Below, piece by piece: positions 27,625-36,290 of a stretch of DNA of 64,000 bases. The position numbers were made by a program, and so were the translations under genes. The stretch comes from Microbacteriaceae bacterium (GTDB taxonomy: Bacteria; Actinomycetota; Actinomycetes; Actinomycetales; Microbacteriaceae): positions 1-64,000 of the forward strand of contig WQZN01000001.1 in assembly GCA_009780695.1 (NCBI GenBank). Direction: 5' to 3'. The notes beneath the pieces are model-generated. The model was not told the origin of the DNA. It saw nothing but the letters and a program-made list of their open reading frames with translations, and did not search any database. The stretch's first letter is position 1. Each line of letters opens with the position of its first letter.

Positions 27625-27639
27625 GTGAGGATCCCTCAA
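27625..27639. promoter_or_regulatory. Operator-like inverted repeat, EPS family site 6
   Basis: GTGAG-GATCC-CTCAA lies between acpS (-) and the carrier-protein gene (+), 15 nt upstream of the acpS ATG and about 39 bp (centre) upstream of the putative carrier-protein -10 (TAGCTT, 27671-27676). Confidence 0.55.
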
Positions 27640-27670
27640 ATAGGGGTTGGTCGCATTCCGCGCTCCGCTG

Positions 27671-27676
27671 TAGCTT
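27671..27676 (+). promoter_or_regulatory. Putative -10 of the carrier-protein operon (TAGCTT)
   Basis: TAGCTT fits TANNNT and would start a transcript about 90 nt upstream of the carrier-protein ATG. TGGAGAG provides a ribosome binding site there. Confidence 0.3.
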
Positions 27677-27771
27677 CGGCCGCGTCGGCCACATCGGTCA
27701 ACGCCTTCACCCCAAGCGGCGCCCAACCCCCTGATTCAGGCGGCGTCCCCGCACACCTGGAGAGCCTCACG

Positions 27772-28035
27772 ATGACCACCCCCATCGACGAGAAGATCCG
27801 CTCGGTCCTCACCGAGTACGCCCGCCTGCAGACCCCCGTCGTCGCGCTCGGCGACAGCGACGATCTGTACCAGGCGGGCTTCACCTCGCACGCGAGCGTC
27901 AACGTGATGCTCGGCCTCGAGGATGCCTTCGAGGTCGAGTTCCCCGACGAGCTGCTCCGCAAGGCCACGTTCCAGTCGATCGCCGCGATCCGCGACGCGC
28001 TGGAGACCCTCGGCGTCCTCGACGCCGTCGCCTGA
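27772..28035 (+). CDS. Small acyl/aminoacyl carrier protein
   Basis: 87-aa carrier protein. The phosphopantetheine site is Ser39 in AGFTSHASVNVMLGLED, followed by DAFEVEFPDELL and FQSIAAIRDAL, the typical four-helix pattern. The SHA variant around the serine resembles carrier proteins paired with SerRS-like amino acid ligases more than the DSL motif of fatty-acid ACP. It would hold the amino acid loaded by the divergent ligase while downstream enzymes act on it. ATG 27772 has TGGAGAG upstream. First gene of a five-gene rightward operon. Confidence 0.92.
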   Translation: MTTPIDEKIRSVLTEYARLQTPVVALGDSDDLYQAGFTSHASVNVMLGLEDAFEVEFPDELLRKATFQSIAAIRDALETLGVLDAVA

Positions 28036-28070
28036 CATCCGCCGCCCCGCATTCAGATCAGGACTCAGCC

Positions 28071-29258
28071 ATGACCGATCTCGCCACCCCCCGACACACC
28101 ACGACCGCCCCCTCGCCGAGCGAGCGGCTCGCCGAGATCGCCGCGCGCATCGGAGCGACCGTCGCCGGCCCCGCGGCCTTCGACGTCGACCGCGACGCCC
28201 GATTCCCGCACGAGGCGATCGACGCTCTGCGCGCCGAGGGCGTGCTCTCGGCCCTCGTCCCCGTCGAGCTCGGCGGCATGGGCGCCTCGATCACCGACGT
28301 GAGCAACACCGTGCGCGTGCTGAGCCGCTACTGCTCGGCCACGGGCTGCGTGCTCGCGATGCACACGATCGAGGTCTTCCTGCTGCTCAAGTACGGCACG
28401 ACGCCGGCCCTGCGCCGCCTCACCCACGAGCTCGTCGAGAAGCAGCTGCTCATCGCGAACGCGAACAGCGAGGTCGGTCTCGGCGGCGACGTGACGCGCA
28501 GCATCAACGCGCTCACCCCCGAGGGCGACGGCTGGCGCTTCGACAAGCAGGCGCTCGCGGCCTCCTACGGCCAGAGCGCCGACCTCATCGCCTCGACCGC
28601 GCGCCGCTCGCCCGAAGCCGCCGAGACCGACCAGGTCGTCGCGCTGTTCCGCACCGCCGACTTCGAGCTCGAGGCGACGAGCGGCTGGGACACTCTCGGC
28701 CTGCGCGGCACCGTCAGCTCGGGCCTGCATCTCACCGGCCACGTCACGCCCGACGACCTGTTCCCCGTGCCGTTCTCCGAGATCGGCAACGGCGGGGGCG
28801 GCCAGCTGCGCCACGTGCTGCTGACGGCGGTGTGGACGGGTCTCGCCGAGGCGGCGCTCGAGGACGCCCACACCGCCGTGCGGGCCGCCGCGCGGAAGAA
28901 CATCGGCACGACGCCGCTCTCGGCGATCCGCCTCGCGGAGATGACCGCAGACGTGCAGGCGGCACGCAGCACGCTGTTCGAGGCGCTGCGCCAGGTCGAG
29001 ACGGCCGTCGAGCTCGACGACCTCGAGAACATCGGCCTCATCATGACCCTGCGCAACGTCAAGGTCGTCACGGCGCAGACCGCCGTGCACACGGCGACGA
29101 AGGCCCTGCAGGTGTGCGGCATCGGCGGCCTGCGCCGCGGGCGCGAGAACCGCCTCGAGCGCATCATCCGCGACGCGCACGGCGGCCTGATCATGGTGAG
29201 CACCGACCGCTATCTCGACGAGAACGCCCAGATGCTCGCGGTCCGCAAAGAGCTCTGA
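28071..29258 (+). CDS. Acyl-CoA-dehydrogenase-like flavoenzyme acting on a carrier protein
   Basis: 395-aa FAD protein of the acyl-CoA dehydrogenase superfamily. N-domain: ALVPVELGGMGASITDVSN. Middle domain: ANANSEVGLGGDVTRSINAL and GWDTLGLRGTVSSGLHL. C-domain: helices with KALQVCGIGGLRRGRENRLERIIRDAHGG. Homologues next to amino acid:[carrier protein] ligases are thought to oxidise the carrier-bound aminoacyl group. Desaturation to an imine or dehydroamino acid is inferred here. It follows the carrier-protein gene by 35 nt in the same operon. Confidence 0.85.
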   Translation: MTDLATPRHTTTAPSPSERLAEIAARIGATVAGPAAFDVDRDARFPHEAIDALRAEGVLSALVPVELGGMGASITDVSNTVRVLSRYCSATGCVLAMHTIEVFLLLKYGTTPALRRLTHELVEKQLLIANANSEVGLGGDVTRSINALTPEGDGWRFDKQALAASYGQSADLIASTARRSPEAAETDQVVALFRTADFELEATSGWDTLGLRGTVSSGLHLTGHVTPDDLFPVPFSEIGNGGGGQLRHVLLTAVWTGLAEAALEDAHTAVRAAARKNIGTTPLSAIRLAEMTADVQAARSTLFEALRQVETAVELDDLENIGLIMTLRNVKVVTAQTAVHTATKALQVCGIGGLRRGRENRLERIIRDAHGGLIMVSTDRYLDENAQMLAVRKEL

Positions 29259-29263
29259 CGCCC

Positions 29264-30577
29264 ATGTCCGCCCCCGCCGCGACGGCCCGGCTGCCGCTGC
29301 TCGCCTACGTCTACCACCCGCAGTCGTTCGCGCCCCTGTCGATCGTCGAGGCGGCCGAGGGCGTCTGCCGCCTGCTCTGGGTCGTCGACGGCGCGCACCC
29401 CGATGCCGCCGTCATGCGGCGCCTGCTCGCGAAGTTCGGGCCCGTGATCGACGGTGCGGGCGCGACCGCGGACGAGGTCGCGGCGCGCATCGCGGAACAT
29501 GCCCCCGCCGGCATCCTCTCGCTGCACGACGCCGACCTCGTGTGGGCGGCACAGCTCGCCGAACGCCTCGGCCTGCCGTTCCACAGCGTCGACACGGCGG
29601 TCAAGCTGACCGACAAGCACGCCCAGCGACTCGCCTTCGAGGCGGCGGAGCTCACGGTGCCGGCCTTCACCGTGATCCCGGCGGCGATGGATGCCCAGGC
29701 CGCGGCCCGCTCGGCGGAGCACTTCCCGTTCCCCGCCGTCCTCAAGCCCCGCCAGGGGCAGTCGAGCCGCGACACGCTGCCCATCGCGTCGCTGCACGAG
29801 CTCGCGACCGTCATCGGCGACCTCGGTGCGCGCGCCGACATGCCGCACGAGGAATACGTCCTCGAGCAGTTCGTGCCCGACGCGAGCACCCCGCTCGGCG
29901 GTGTGGGCTTCGCGCCGTTCGTGTCGGTCGAGAGCGTCGTCGAAGACGGCGTCGTGGCGCATGCGGCGATCAGCGCGCGCACCGCGTTCCGTTGGCCGTT
30001 CCGCGAGACCGGCTACTTCACCCCGAGCGCGCTCGAGCCGGAGCTGCAGGCCGAGGTCATGCGGGTCGCGACGGATGCCGCCGCCGCGCTCGGCGTCACG
30101 ATCGGCTGCCTGCACACCGAGATCAAGCTCACGGATGCCGGCCCCGTCGTCATCGAGGTGAACGGCCGACCCGGCGGCGGGATGTCCGAGATGCTCGAGC
30201 GCGCCTCGGGTTTCAGCATCCTGCGCACCGCCCTGCGCCTCGCCGTCGGCGACCCGATCGGCCTGCGCGGGCCCGTCGCGTGCTCGCGCATCGGCTACCT
30301 GCTCTACGTGTTCCCGACGGAGGACGTCGAGTGGATCGACGCGGTCGAGGGCCTGCCCGGGCTGCGCGCCCACGCCGGCGTCGACGAGATCGTGCTCGTG
30401 CGCGGGCCCGGCCGCCGCATCGACTGGCGCGAGGGCTCGGAGGCCCACGTCTTCCACCTGACGGGCACCACGGCGGACCTCGCCGAGCTGCGCCGTCTCA
30501 TCCACGCCACGACGACCGTCGTGCGCATCAGCGGGCACGACGAGCCCGTCGGCGCTCTCGCGGAGAGGGGCACCTGA
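29264..30577 (+). CDS. ATP-grasp ligase
   Basis: 437-aa ATP-grasp enzyme of the carboxylate-amine ligase type. An N-terminal Rossmann-like domain (about 1-110) precedes the ATP-grasp fold: FPAVLKPRQGQSSRDT for ATP binding, EEYVLEQFVPDAS, and the metal-binding IKLTDAGPVVIEVNGRPGGG. Enzymes of this kind form amide bonds between an acyl phosphate and an amine, often in dipeptide or natural-product synthesis. A role joining the diaminobutyrate made by the next gene, or the carrier-bound group, to another amino acid is inferred. Its stop overlaps the next start by one base (TGATG). Confidence 0.85.
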   Translation: MSAPAATARLPLLAYVYHPQSFAPLSIVEAAEGVCRLLWVVDGAHPDAAVMRRLLAKFGPVIDGAGATADEVAARIAEHAPAGILSLHDADLVWAAQLAERLGLPFHSVDTAVKLTDKHAQRLAFEAAELTVPAFTVIPAAMDAQAAARSAEHFPFPAVLKPRQGQSSRDTLPIASLHELATVIGDLGARADMPHEEYVLEQFVPDASTPLGGVGFAPFVSVESVVEDGVVAHAAISARTAFRWPFRETGYFTPSALEPELQAEVMRVATDAAAALGVTIGCLHTEIKLTDAGPVVIEVNGRPGGGMSEMLERASGFSILRTALRLAVGDPIGLRGPVACSRIGYLLYVFPTEDVEWIDAVEGLPGLRAHAGVDEIVLVRGPGRRIDWREGSEAHVFHLTGTTADLAELRRLIHATTTVVRISGHDEPVGALAERGT

Positions 30578-31842
30578 TGAACGACCTCAGCGTCTTCGAC
30601 GAGTGGGAGTCGGAGGTGCGCGGCTACATCCGCGCGTTCCCCGTCGCCTTCGACACCGCGCACGGCTCGCACCTGATCGCCGAGGACGGCGCGGACTACC
30701 TCGACTTCTTCGCCGGCGCGGGCACCCTGAACTACGGCCACAACAACCCGCTCTTCAAGGGCGCGATCATGGACTACCTCGCGCGCGACGGCATCGTGCA
30801 CGCCCTCGACCTCGCGACGCACGCCAAGCGCGAGTTCATCGAGACGTTCCGCGACCTCGTGCTCACACCGCGCGGCCTGCGCTACAAGCTGCAGTTCACC
30901 GGGCCCACCGGTGCGAACGCGGCCGAGGCGGCGATCAAGGTGGCACGCCAGGCGACGGGGCGCAACACCGTCATCGCGTTCACGCACGGCTACCACGGCC
31001 TCAGCCTCGGCGCGCTCGCGACGACGGCCGCGCAGAAGTACCGGCTGGCGGCGGGCACCCCGCTCGCGGGAGCGGCGTTCGCCGCCTACGAGGGCTACTA
31101 CGGCCCCGGCGTCGACACGATCGCCATGCTCGCCCGGCAGCTCAGCGATCCGTCGAGCGGCGTCGACCTGCCGGCGGCGATCATCGTCGAGTGCATCCAG
31201 GGCGAGGGCGGCGTGAACGCGGCGAGCCCCGAGTGGCTGCGCCGGCTCGCCGAGCTCGCGACGGCCCACGGCATCCCGCTCATCGTCGACGACATCCAGG
31301 CCGGCTGCGGCCGCTCGGGCGACTTCTTCAGCTTCGAGGAATCGGGCATCCGCCCCGACATCGTGCTGCTCTCGAAGTCGCTCTCGGGCTACGGGCTGCC
31401 GATGTCGCTCGTGCTGCTGCGCCCCGAGCTCGACGTGTGGAGCCCGGGAGGCCACACCGGCACCTTCCGCGGCAACAACCTCGCCTTCGTCGGGGCGACC
31501 GCCGCGCTGCGCAGCTATTGGTCCGACGACGCGTTCGGCGCCGAGGTGCGACGCAAGGGCGCCCTGCTGCGGCAGCGGCTCGAGGCGATCGCTGCGCGCC
31601 ACCCGGAGCGCCTCGAGGTGCGCGGCCGCGGCCTGTTCCAGGGCCTCGCCTCGCTCACCGACCCCGACTTCGGCGCCCGTGTCTCGCAGGCGGCCTTCGC
31701 GGCGGGCGTCGTCATCGAGACGGCCGGCTCGTACGACGAGGTCGTCAAGTTCCTGCCCGCCCTCACCATCGACGACGCGGACCTCCTGCGCGGCGTCGAT
31801 GTCGTCGAGGGCGCGGTGGAGGCGCAGCTGGTCGCGGCCTGA
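30577..31842 (+). CDS. ectB: EctB-type diaminobutyrate-2-oxoglutarate aminotransferase
   Basis: 421-aa class III PLP aminotransferase of usual EctB length. The EctB-like start (VFDEWESEVRGYIRAFP), FFAGAGTLNYGHNNP, VQGEGG-like CIQGEGGVNAAS, IVDDIQAGCGRSGDFFSFEE and the PLP lysine in LLSKSLSGYGLPM (Lys267) are clear. EctB makes L-2,4-diaminobutyrate from aspartate semialdehyde with glutamate as donor. EctA and EctC are absent here, so the product is probably not ectoine but a building block for the neighbouring carrier-protein/ATP-grasp pathway. An aminotransferase with altered substrate is the alternative. Confidence 0.88.
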   Translation: MNDLSVFDEWESEVRGYIRAFPVAFDTAHGSHLIAEDGADYLDFFAGAGTLNYGHNNPLFKGAIMDYLARDGIVHALDLATHAKREFIETFRDLVLTPRGLRYKLQFTGPTGANAAEAAIKVARQATGRNTVIAFTHGYHGLSLGALATTAAQKYRLAAGTPLAGAAFAAYEGYYGPGVDTIAMLARQLSDPSSGVDLPAAIIVECIQGEGGVNAASPEWLRRLAELATAHGIPLIVDDIQAGCGRSGDFFSFEESGIRPDIVLLSKSLSGYGLPMSLVLLRPELDVWSPGGHTGTFRGNNLAFVGATAALRSYWSDDAFGAEVRRKGALLRQRLEAIAARHPERLEVRGRGLFQGLASLTDPDFGARVSQAAFAAGVVIETAGSYDEVVKFLPALTIDDADLLRGVDVVEGAVEAQLVAA

Positions 31843-31862
31843 GCGCGAGCTGCACGATCGAG

Positions 31863-32987
31863 ATGCGCTACCGCCCCGAGCTCGACGGACTGCGGGCCTT
31901 CGCCGCCGCGGCCGTGGTGCTCATCCACGCGGGCGGCGCGCTCGGCTTCGGCGGCTGGATGGGCGTCGACGTCTTCTTCGCGCTGAGCGGCTACCTGATC
32001 ACGAGCCTGCTGCTCGCCGAGCACGAGCGGTCGGGGCGGATGTCGCTGCCGCGGTTCTACGCGCGCCGCGCACTGCGGCTCTACCCCGCCCTGCTCGTCT
32101 TCCTGCTCGCGAGCCTCGTGCTGTTCCACGCGATGAGCCCCGACGGGACGCTGCGCTCCCTCGGCGCCGCGGCCGCGGCGGCGGGGCTCTACGTCGCCGA
32201 CTTCGTCGCCGGGCTCGGCGGCCCCGCGCGGCTCGGCGGCCTCGAGCACACCTGGAGCCTCGCGGTCGAAGAGCAGTTCTACCTGCTCTGGCCGATCGCG
32301 CTCGTGCTGCTGCTCCGGGGCGGCAGGCGACTGCTGCCCTGGGCGCTCGGCGCGGCGGGGGTCGCCTCGGCGATCATCGCCGTCACCGCGTTCCACCGCA
32401 CGGCAGACGGCACCGCCGACTGGGCCTACTACCTGCCCGCCGGGCGCTTCCTCGAGCCGCTGCTCGGCTGCGCGGTCGCGATCGCCGTGCACCGCGGCGT
32501 GCACGCGCCGGTGCTCGAACGGCGATGGGCGGGCTGGGGCGCCGCCGCCGGGCTCGTCGGCATGGTCGCTCTCGGGGCGCACTACGGCTGGCTGCCGAAC
32601 CTCGCGTGGGAGGTGCCGATCGTCGGAGTCCTCGCCGCGGCCCTCGTGTGGCACCTGGTGACCGCGCCGCTGCGGCACGGCATCGGGGCGTTCCTCGGGT
32701 GGGCGCCGTTCGCGTGGGTCGGCCGGCGCTCGTACGGCGTCTACCTCTGGTCGCCGCTCGTGCTGCGGATGCTCGCGGCCTACGTGCTGCCGCGCGTGCC
32801 CCTGCCCACGGCCGGCGTCGTGGCGGCGACGCTCGCGCTGTCGATCGCGGTCGCGGCGCTCTCGTACGCCGTCGTCGAGCGCAGGTTCCTGCGCCTCAAG
32901 AGCCGCTTCGGCGGGGCATCCCGCACGCCCGCGCTGATCGGAGGTGCCGGGGATGCCGCACCCGCCGGCCCGATCGCCACGAACTGA
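31863..32987 (+). CDS. OafA-type acyltransferase (acyltransferase 3 family)
   Basis: 374-aa polytopic membrane protein. Family motifs are present: RPELDGLRAFAAAAVVLIH with the catalytic-type histidine, WMGVDVFFALSGYLI, RRALRLYPALL and HTWSLAVEEQFYLLWP, followed by about ten hydrophobic segments. Members move acyl groups across or onto envelope polysaccharides. As the last gene of the carrier-protein operon it is the best candidate for transferring the pathway product to the EPS. ATG 31863 begins directly before the conserved motif. Confidence 0.85.
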   Translation: MRYRPELDGLRAFAAAAVVLIHAGGALGFGGWMGVDVFFALSGYLITSLLLAEHERSGRMSLPRFYARRALRLYPALLVFLLASLVLFHAMSPDGTLRSLGAAAAAAGLYVADFVAGLGGPARLGGLEHTWSLAVEEQFYLLWPIALVLLLRGGRRLLPWALGAAGVASAIIAVTAFHRTADGTADWAYYLPAGRFLEPLLGCAVAIAVHRGVHAPVLERRWAGWGAAAGLVGMVALGAHYGWLPNLAWEVPIVGVLAAALVWHLVTAPLRHGIGAFLGWAPFAWVGRRSYGVYLWSPLVLRMLAAYVLPRVPLPTAGVVAATLALSIAVAALSYAVVERRFLRLKSRFGGASRTPALIGGAGDAAPAGPIATN

Positions 32988-33093
32988 CCCTCCCCCGAAC
33001 GAGGTACACGGCGCTACGCTGGCGCCCATCGGCCGGCGACCGCCGGGCGTCTCGTCTGCCGCGGCCCCGCCGCCGACCTTCCGGGGGTACCAC

Positions 33094-33924
33094 ATGTCAC
33101 TCGTCTCGCGTCTGGCCGCCGGTGCGGCTGTCGCCCTCGCCGCCGCGGGCGCCTTCGCCGCGGCTCCCGCCGGCGCCGCTCCGGCATCCGCCCACCCGTC
33201 CGCCGCCGGGGCGACCGCGCTGACGCGCCTCGCGGCGCACGGCGGGCCCGGCGCCCGCCGCCTGCCCGCGAGCGGCCACACGGTCAACGGGGCGCAGTCG
33301 TCCTACAACTGGGCGGGCTACGCCGAGCAGGGCGCCTTCAACTCGGCCTCGGCGACGTGGACCGTGCCGACCACCCTCACGACGAAGTCGGGCTACGCCT
33401 CGACGTGGGTGGGCCTCGACGGCTACGCCGACTCCTATCTCGCGCAGACCGGCATCGAAGAGGACGTCGTCAACAAGCGCGTCACCTACGACGCCTGGTG
33501 GGAGGTCATCACCCCGACGAGCCTCGCGCCCGAGGTCGTCTACTCGGGCTTCTCGATCAAGCCGGGCGACTCGATCACGGGCACGGTGACCCGCACCGGG
33601 TCGTCGGCCGTGATGACCCTCGTGGACAACACGACCGGGCAGTCCGTCTCGCACACCTCGGCGTACACGGGCCCGGGCGCATCGGCCGAGTGGATCCAGG
33701 AGGACACCGACGTCAACGGCTTCATCTCGACGGCCCCCGACTGGCAGAAGGTGACCTTCACCGGCGCGAAGGTCAACGGGGCCCCCGCCGGCCTCACGAG
33801 CAGCGAGTCGATCGACATCGTCGACACGCGCGGCACGCAGGAGACGTCGACGAGCGCGCCGAACGCCGCCAAGGACGGCTTCACCGTCACCTGGCTCGCC
33901 GGCGGCACCCGCACGCGGGGCTGA
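33094..33924 (+). CDS. Secreted G1-family (eqolisin-like) glutamic endopeptidase
   Basis: 276-aa exported protein. Signal peptide about 1-33 (AAGAAVALAAAGAFAAAPAGA), a short pro-region, then the peptidase G1 beta-sandwich: YNWAGYAEQGAFNSASATW, STWVGLDGY, SYLAQTGIEEDV, YDAWWEV, GDSITGTV and SAEWIQED. The Gln in LAQTG and the Glu in AEWIQED are candidates for the Gln/Glu catalytic pair of the family. ATG 33094 has GGGGG just upstream; a longer in-frame start at 32944 would put 50 residues before the signal peptide. Separate from the EPS operon. Confidence 0.85.
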   Translation: MSLVSRLAAGAAVALAAAGAFAAAPAGAAPASAHPSAAGATALTRLAAHGGPGARRLPASGHTVNGAQSSYNWAGYAEQGAFNSASATWTVPTTLTTKSGYASTWVGLDGYADSYLAQTGIEEDVVNKRVTYDAWWEVITPTSLAPEVVYSGFSIKPGDSITGTVTRTGSSAVMTLVDNTTGQSVSHTSAYTGPGASAEWIQEDTDVNGFISTAPDWQKVTFTGAKVNGAPAGLTSSESIDIVDTRGTQETSTSAPNAAKDGFTVTWLAGGTRTRG

Positions 33925-33934
33925 CCGCGAGACC

Positions 33935-33970
33935 ACGGCGGCCGGGCAGCATCCGCTGCTCGGCCGTCGT
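33935..33970. terminator. Bidirectional stem-loop terminator
   Basis: A 16-bp stem with three mismatches (33935-33950 with 33955-33970), loop ATCC, core GCAGC/GCTGC and CGGCCG, between the convergent G1 peptidase and acyl-CoA oxidase genes. Confidence 0.6.
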
Positions 33971-33987
33971 TCGGTGTGCGCTGTCTT

Positions 33988-36096
33988 CTAGTGGGGCTTC
34001 TTCTTCGCGGCCTTCTCATCCACCGGCGCGAGCCCGGATTCGCGGAGGTTCGCGTAGTAGGCCATCGCCTCGTCCTGACGCAGGCCCTCCGCACCCGAGG
34101 CGATCGGTGCACGCACCTGCTCGGGCGCGAAGCCGAACGCGCCGATGAGGTCGAGCGTGTGCGGGCGCAGGCGCTCGAGCAGGCGGTGGATGTAGGAGGT
34201 CACGGCCTGACCGCGGCGGGCGGAGATGCGCCCGTGGATCAGGTACCACGCCAGGTGCCGCTCGAAGAGCGTGAAGGTGAAGAGCGAGTGCAGCCAGCCG
34301 AGGACCTTCCGCGTGCCGGCATCCTCGACCTTCTCGAGCGCGTCGGTGAAGGCCTGCCACTGCTGCAGCTCGCCCCACGCGCGTGCGGCCTCGATGAGCT
34401 CGTCCTGGTGCGCGTTGAACGCCGCGGCCTGCTCGGCCGGCGACGCCGTGCGCACCTTGTTGAGCTCGGAGCCGATGGCGGCGACCATCGTGTCGACGCG
34501 GTCCTGCAGCAGGGCGCGCTGGGTGTCGCGGTCCTTGAGCGCCTCGATCGAGTGGCCGACACCCGCGAGGTCGCTGAGGTTCTGGCCGACGCGGCGGATG
34601 CCGCCCTCGTTGTACGCCTTGCCCGCCACCTGGCCGGCCGCGAACTTGGCGAGGTCGCTCTTCGTCGCGCCCTTGAACTGACTCGCGAAGTCGGTGAGCA
34701 GGCGCTTGCCGACGAGCTGCAGCAGCACGTTGTTGTCGCCCTCGAAGGTCACGTAGATGTCGAGGTCGGCGCGGAGGCCCGTGAGCCGGTTCTCGGCGAG
34801 GAAGCCGCTGCCGCCGCACGCCTCGCGCGCCTCCTGCAGAGTGTCGAGCGCGTGCCATGTCGACAGCGGCTTGAGGGCCGCCGCGAGCGTCTCGAGGTTC
34901 TGGCGGTTCTCGTCGGTGTCGGCGCGCCCCGAGAACACGTCGTCGAAGGCGCGCAGCAGCACGTCGTGCGAGAAGTACTGCGCATAGGTCTGCGCGAGGC
35001 GCGGCAGCAGGCGGCGCTGGTGGCGCTGGTAGTCGAGCAGCACGTGCTCGACGCCGGGCGTCGCCGAGGCGAACTGGCGGCGCTGCGATGCGTAGGTCAG
35101 CGCGATGAACAGGCCGAGCGCGCTCGCGATCGTGGTCGAGCCGTCGAGCGAGACGCGGCCCTGCACCAGCGTGCCGAGCATCGTGAAGAAGCGGCGGCCG
35201 GGGCTGTCGATCGAGCTCGTGTAGGTGCCGTCGGCGGCGACGTCGCCGTAGCGGTTCAGCAGGTTGGTGCGCGGGATGCGCACCTGGTCGAAGTGCAGGC
35301 GCCCGTTGTCGACGCCGTTCAGGCCGCCCTTGTGGCCGTCGTCCTCGCCGCCGATGCCGGGCAGGAACTCGCCCGTCGCCGCGTCGCGGATCGGCACGTA
35401 GAAGCAGTGCACGCCGTGGTTCACGCCGTCCGTGATCAGCTGCGCGAACACCGTCGCGGCCGTCGCGTGCTTGGCCGCGTTGCCGAGGTAGTCCTTCCAT
35501 GCCGCGCGGAACGGGGTGTTGACGACGAACTCCTCGGTCGCGGGGTCGTAGGTCGCGGTGGTGCCGATGGCGGCGACATCCGAGCCATGGCCGGTCTCGG
35601 TCATCGCGAACGCGCCGGGCACCTCGAGGCTGATCGCGCCGGGCAGGAAGCGGTCGTGGTGCTCGGCCGTGCCCAGGTGCAGGATCGCCGCAGCGAAGAG
35701 GCCCCACTGCACGCCGCCCTTGATCTGCAGGCTCGGGTCGGCGGTGACCAGCTCTTGGAAGCCGGCGAGGTTGCCGCCGGCGTCCTCGAAGCCGCCGAGG
35801 CGCTTCGGGAACGCGCGCAGCTGAAAGCCCCGCTCGGCCTGCAGCTTCATCTGCTCGAGGGTGCGCTCGCGCTGCTCGTCGAGGCTGAGGCCCTCGACCC
35901 TGTGGAACTGCGGGTCCTTCGCGATCTCGCGCGCCTCGAGGCGCACCTCGGGGAAGCTGCCGAGCAGCATCTTCGCGACGAGATCGACGTCGAGCTTGGG
36001 CCCCGCGGCGGCGTTCACTGCGGGCTTCGAGGATGCCCGGGCGGGGCTCGCCTGCTTCAGAACGCGCTCATCGGCTCGGGGTGCTGTGTCGACCAT
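33988..36096 (-). CDS. Acyl-CoA oxidase/dehydrogenase, large actinobacterial type
   Basis: 702-aa protein of the acyl-CoA oxidase family, which carries out the first beta-oxidation step (trans-2-enoyl-CoA formation, with O2 in true oxidases). Visible are GFQELVTADPSLQIKGGVQWGLF, the FAD/substrate region FAMTETGHGSDVAAIGTTATYD, SIDSPGRRFFTMLGTLVQGRVSL, the C-domain EACGGSGFLAENRL and VTFEGDNNVLLQLVGKRLL, and a C-terminal ACOX-like extension. ATG 36096 is chosen for the upstream AGCAGGT; ATG 36138 would add 14 residues. Monocistronic. Confidence 0.88.
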   Translation of the reverse strand: MVDTAPRADERVLKQASPARASSKPAVNAAAGPKLDVDLVAKMLLGSFPEVRLEAREIAKDPQFHRVEGLSLDEQRERTLEQMKLQAERGFQLRAFPKRLGGFEDAGGNLAGFQELVTADPSLQIKGGVQWGLFAAAILHLGTAEHHDRFLPGAISLEVPGAFAMTETGHGSDVAAIGTTATYDPATEEFVVNTPFRAAWKDYLGNAAKHATAATVFAQLITDGVNHGVHCFYVPIRDAATGEFLPGIGGEDDGHKGGLNGVDNGRLHFDQVRIPRTNLLNRYGDVAADGTYTSSIDSPGRRFFTMLGTLVQGRVSLDGSTTIASALGLFIALTYASQRRQFASATPGVEHVLLDYQRHQRRLLPRLAQTYAQYFSHDVLLRAFDDVFSGRADTDENRQNLETLAAALKPLSTWHALDTLQEAREACGGSGFLAENRLTGLRADLDIYVTFEGDNNVLLQLVGKRLLTDFASQFKGATKSDLAKFAAGQVAGKAYNEGGIRRVGQNLSDLAGVGHSIEALKDRDTQRALLQDRVDTMVAAIGSELNKVRTASPAEQAAAFNAHQDELIEAARAWGELQQWQAFTDALEKVEDAGTRKVLGWLHSLFTFTLFERHLAWYLIHGRISARRGQAVTSYIHRLLERLRPHTLDLIGAFGFAPEQVRAPIASGAEGLRQDEAMAYYANLRESGLAPVDEKAAKKKPH

Positions 36097-36290
36097 TGAC
36101 GTACCTGCTTCCGCACTCGGTGTTGCTGGGTGAGGCATCGGCGCGCGACGATGCGCGGGCCGGAACTCTGGTTTCACGGTACGTCGCGGGTCGCGCGCGG
36201 CGCCCCGAATGCGTGCGCTGGCTACAAGACGGCGGGGGTGGGGATGCCGCGCCGCTTGTCGGAACCCTGCAAGAAGGCCCGGCCGCTGCC

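Noticed and set aside
30577..31842. Part of an ectoine biosynthesis operon
   Set aside because: No EctA, EctC or EctD is present in the neighbourhood.
34226..34681. Plus-strand small ORF inside the acyl-CoA oxidase gene
   Set aside because: No motif, no ribosome binding site, fully antisense to a well-supported gene.
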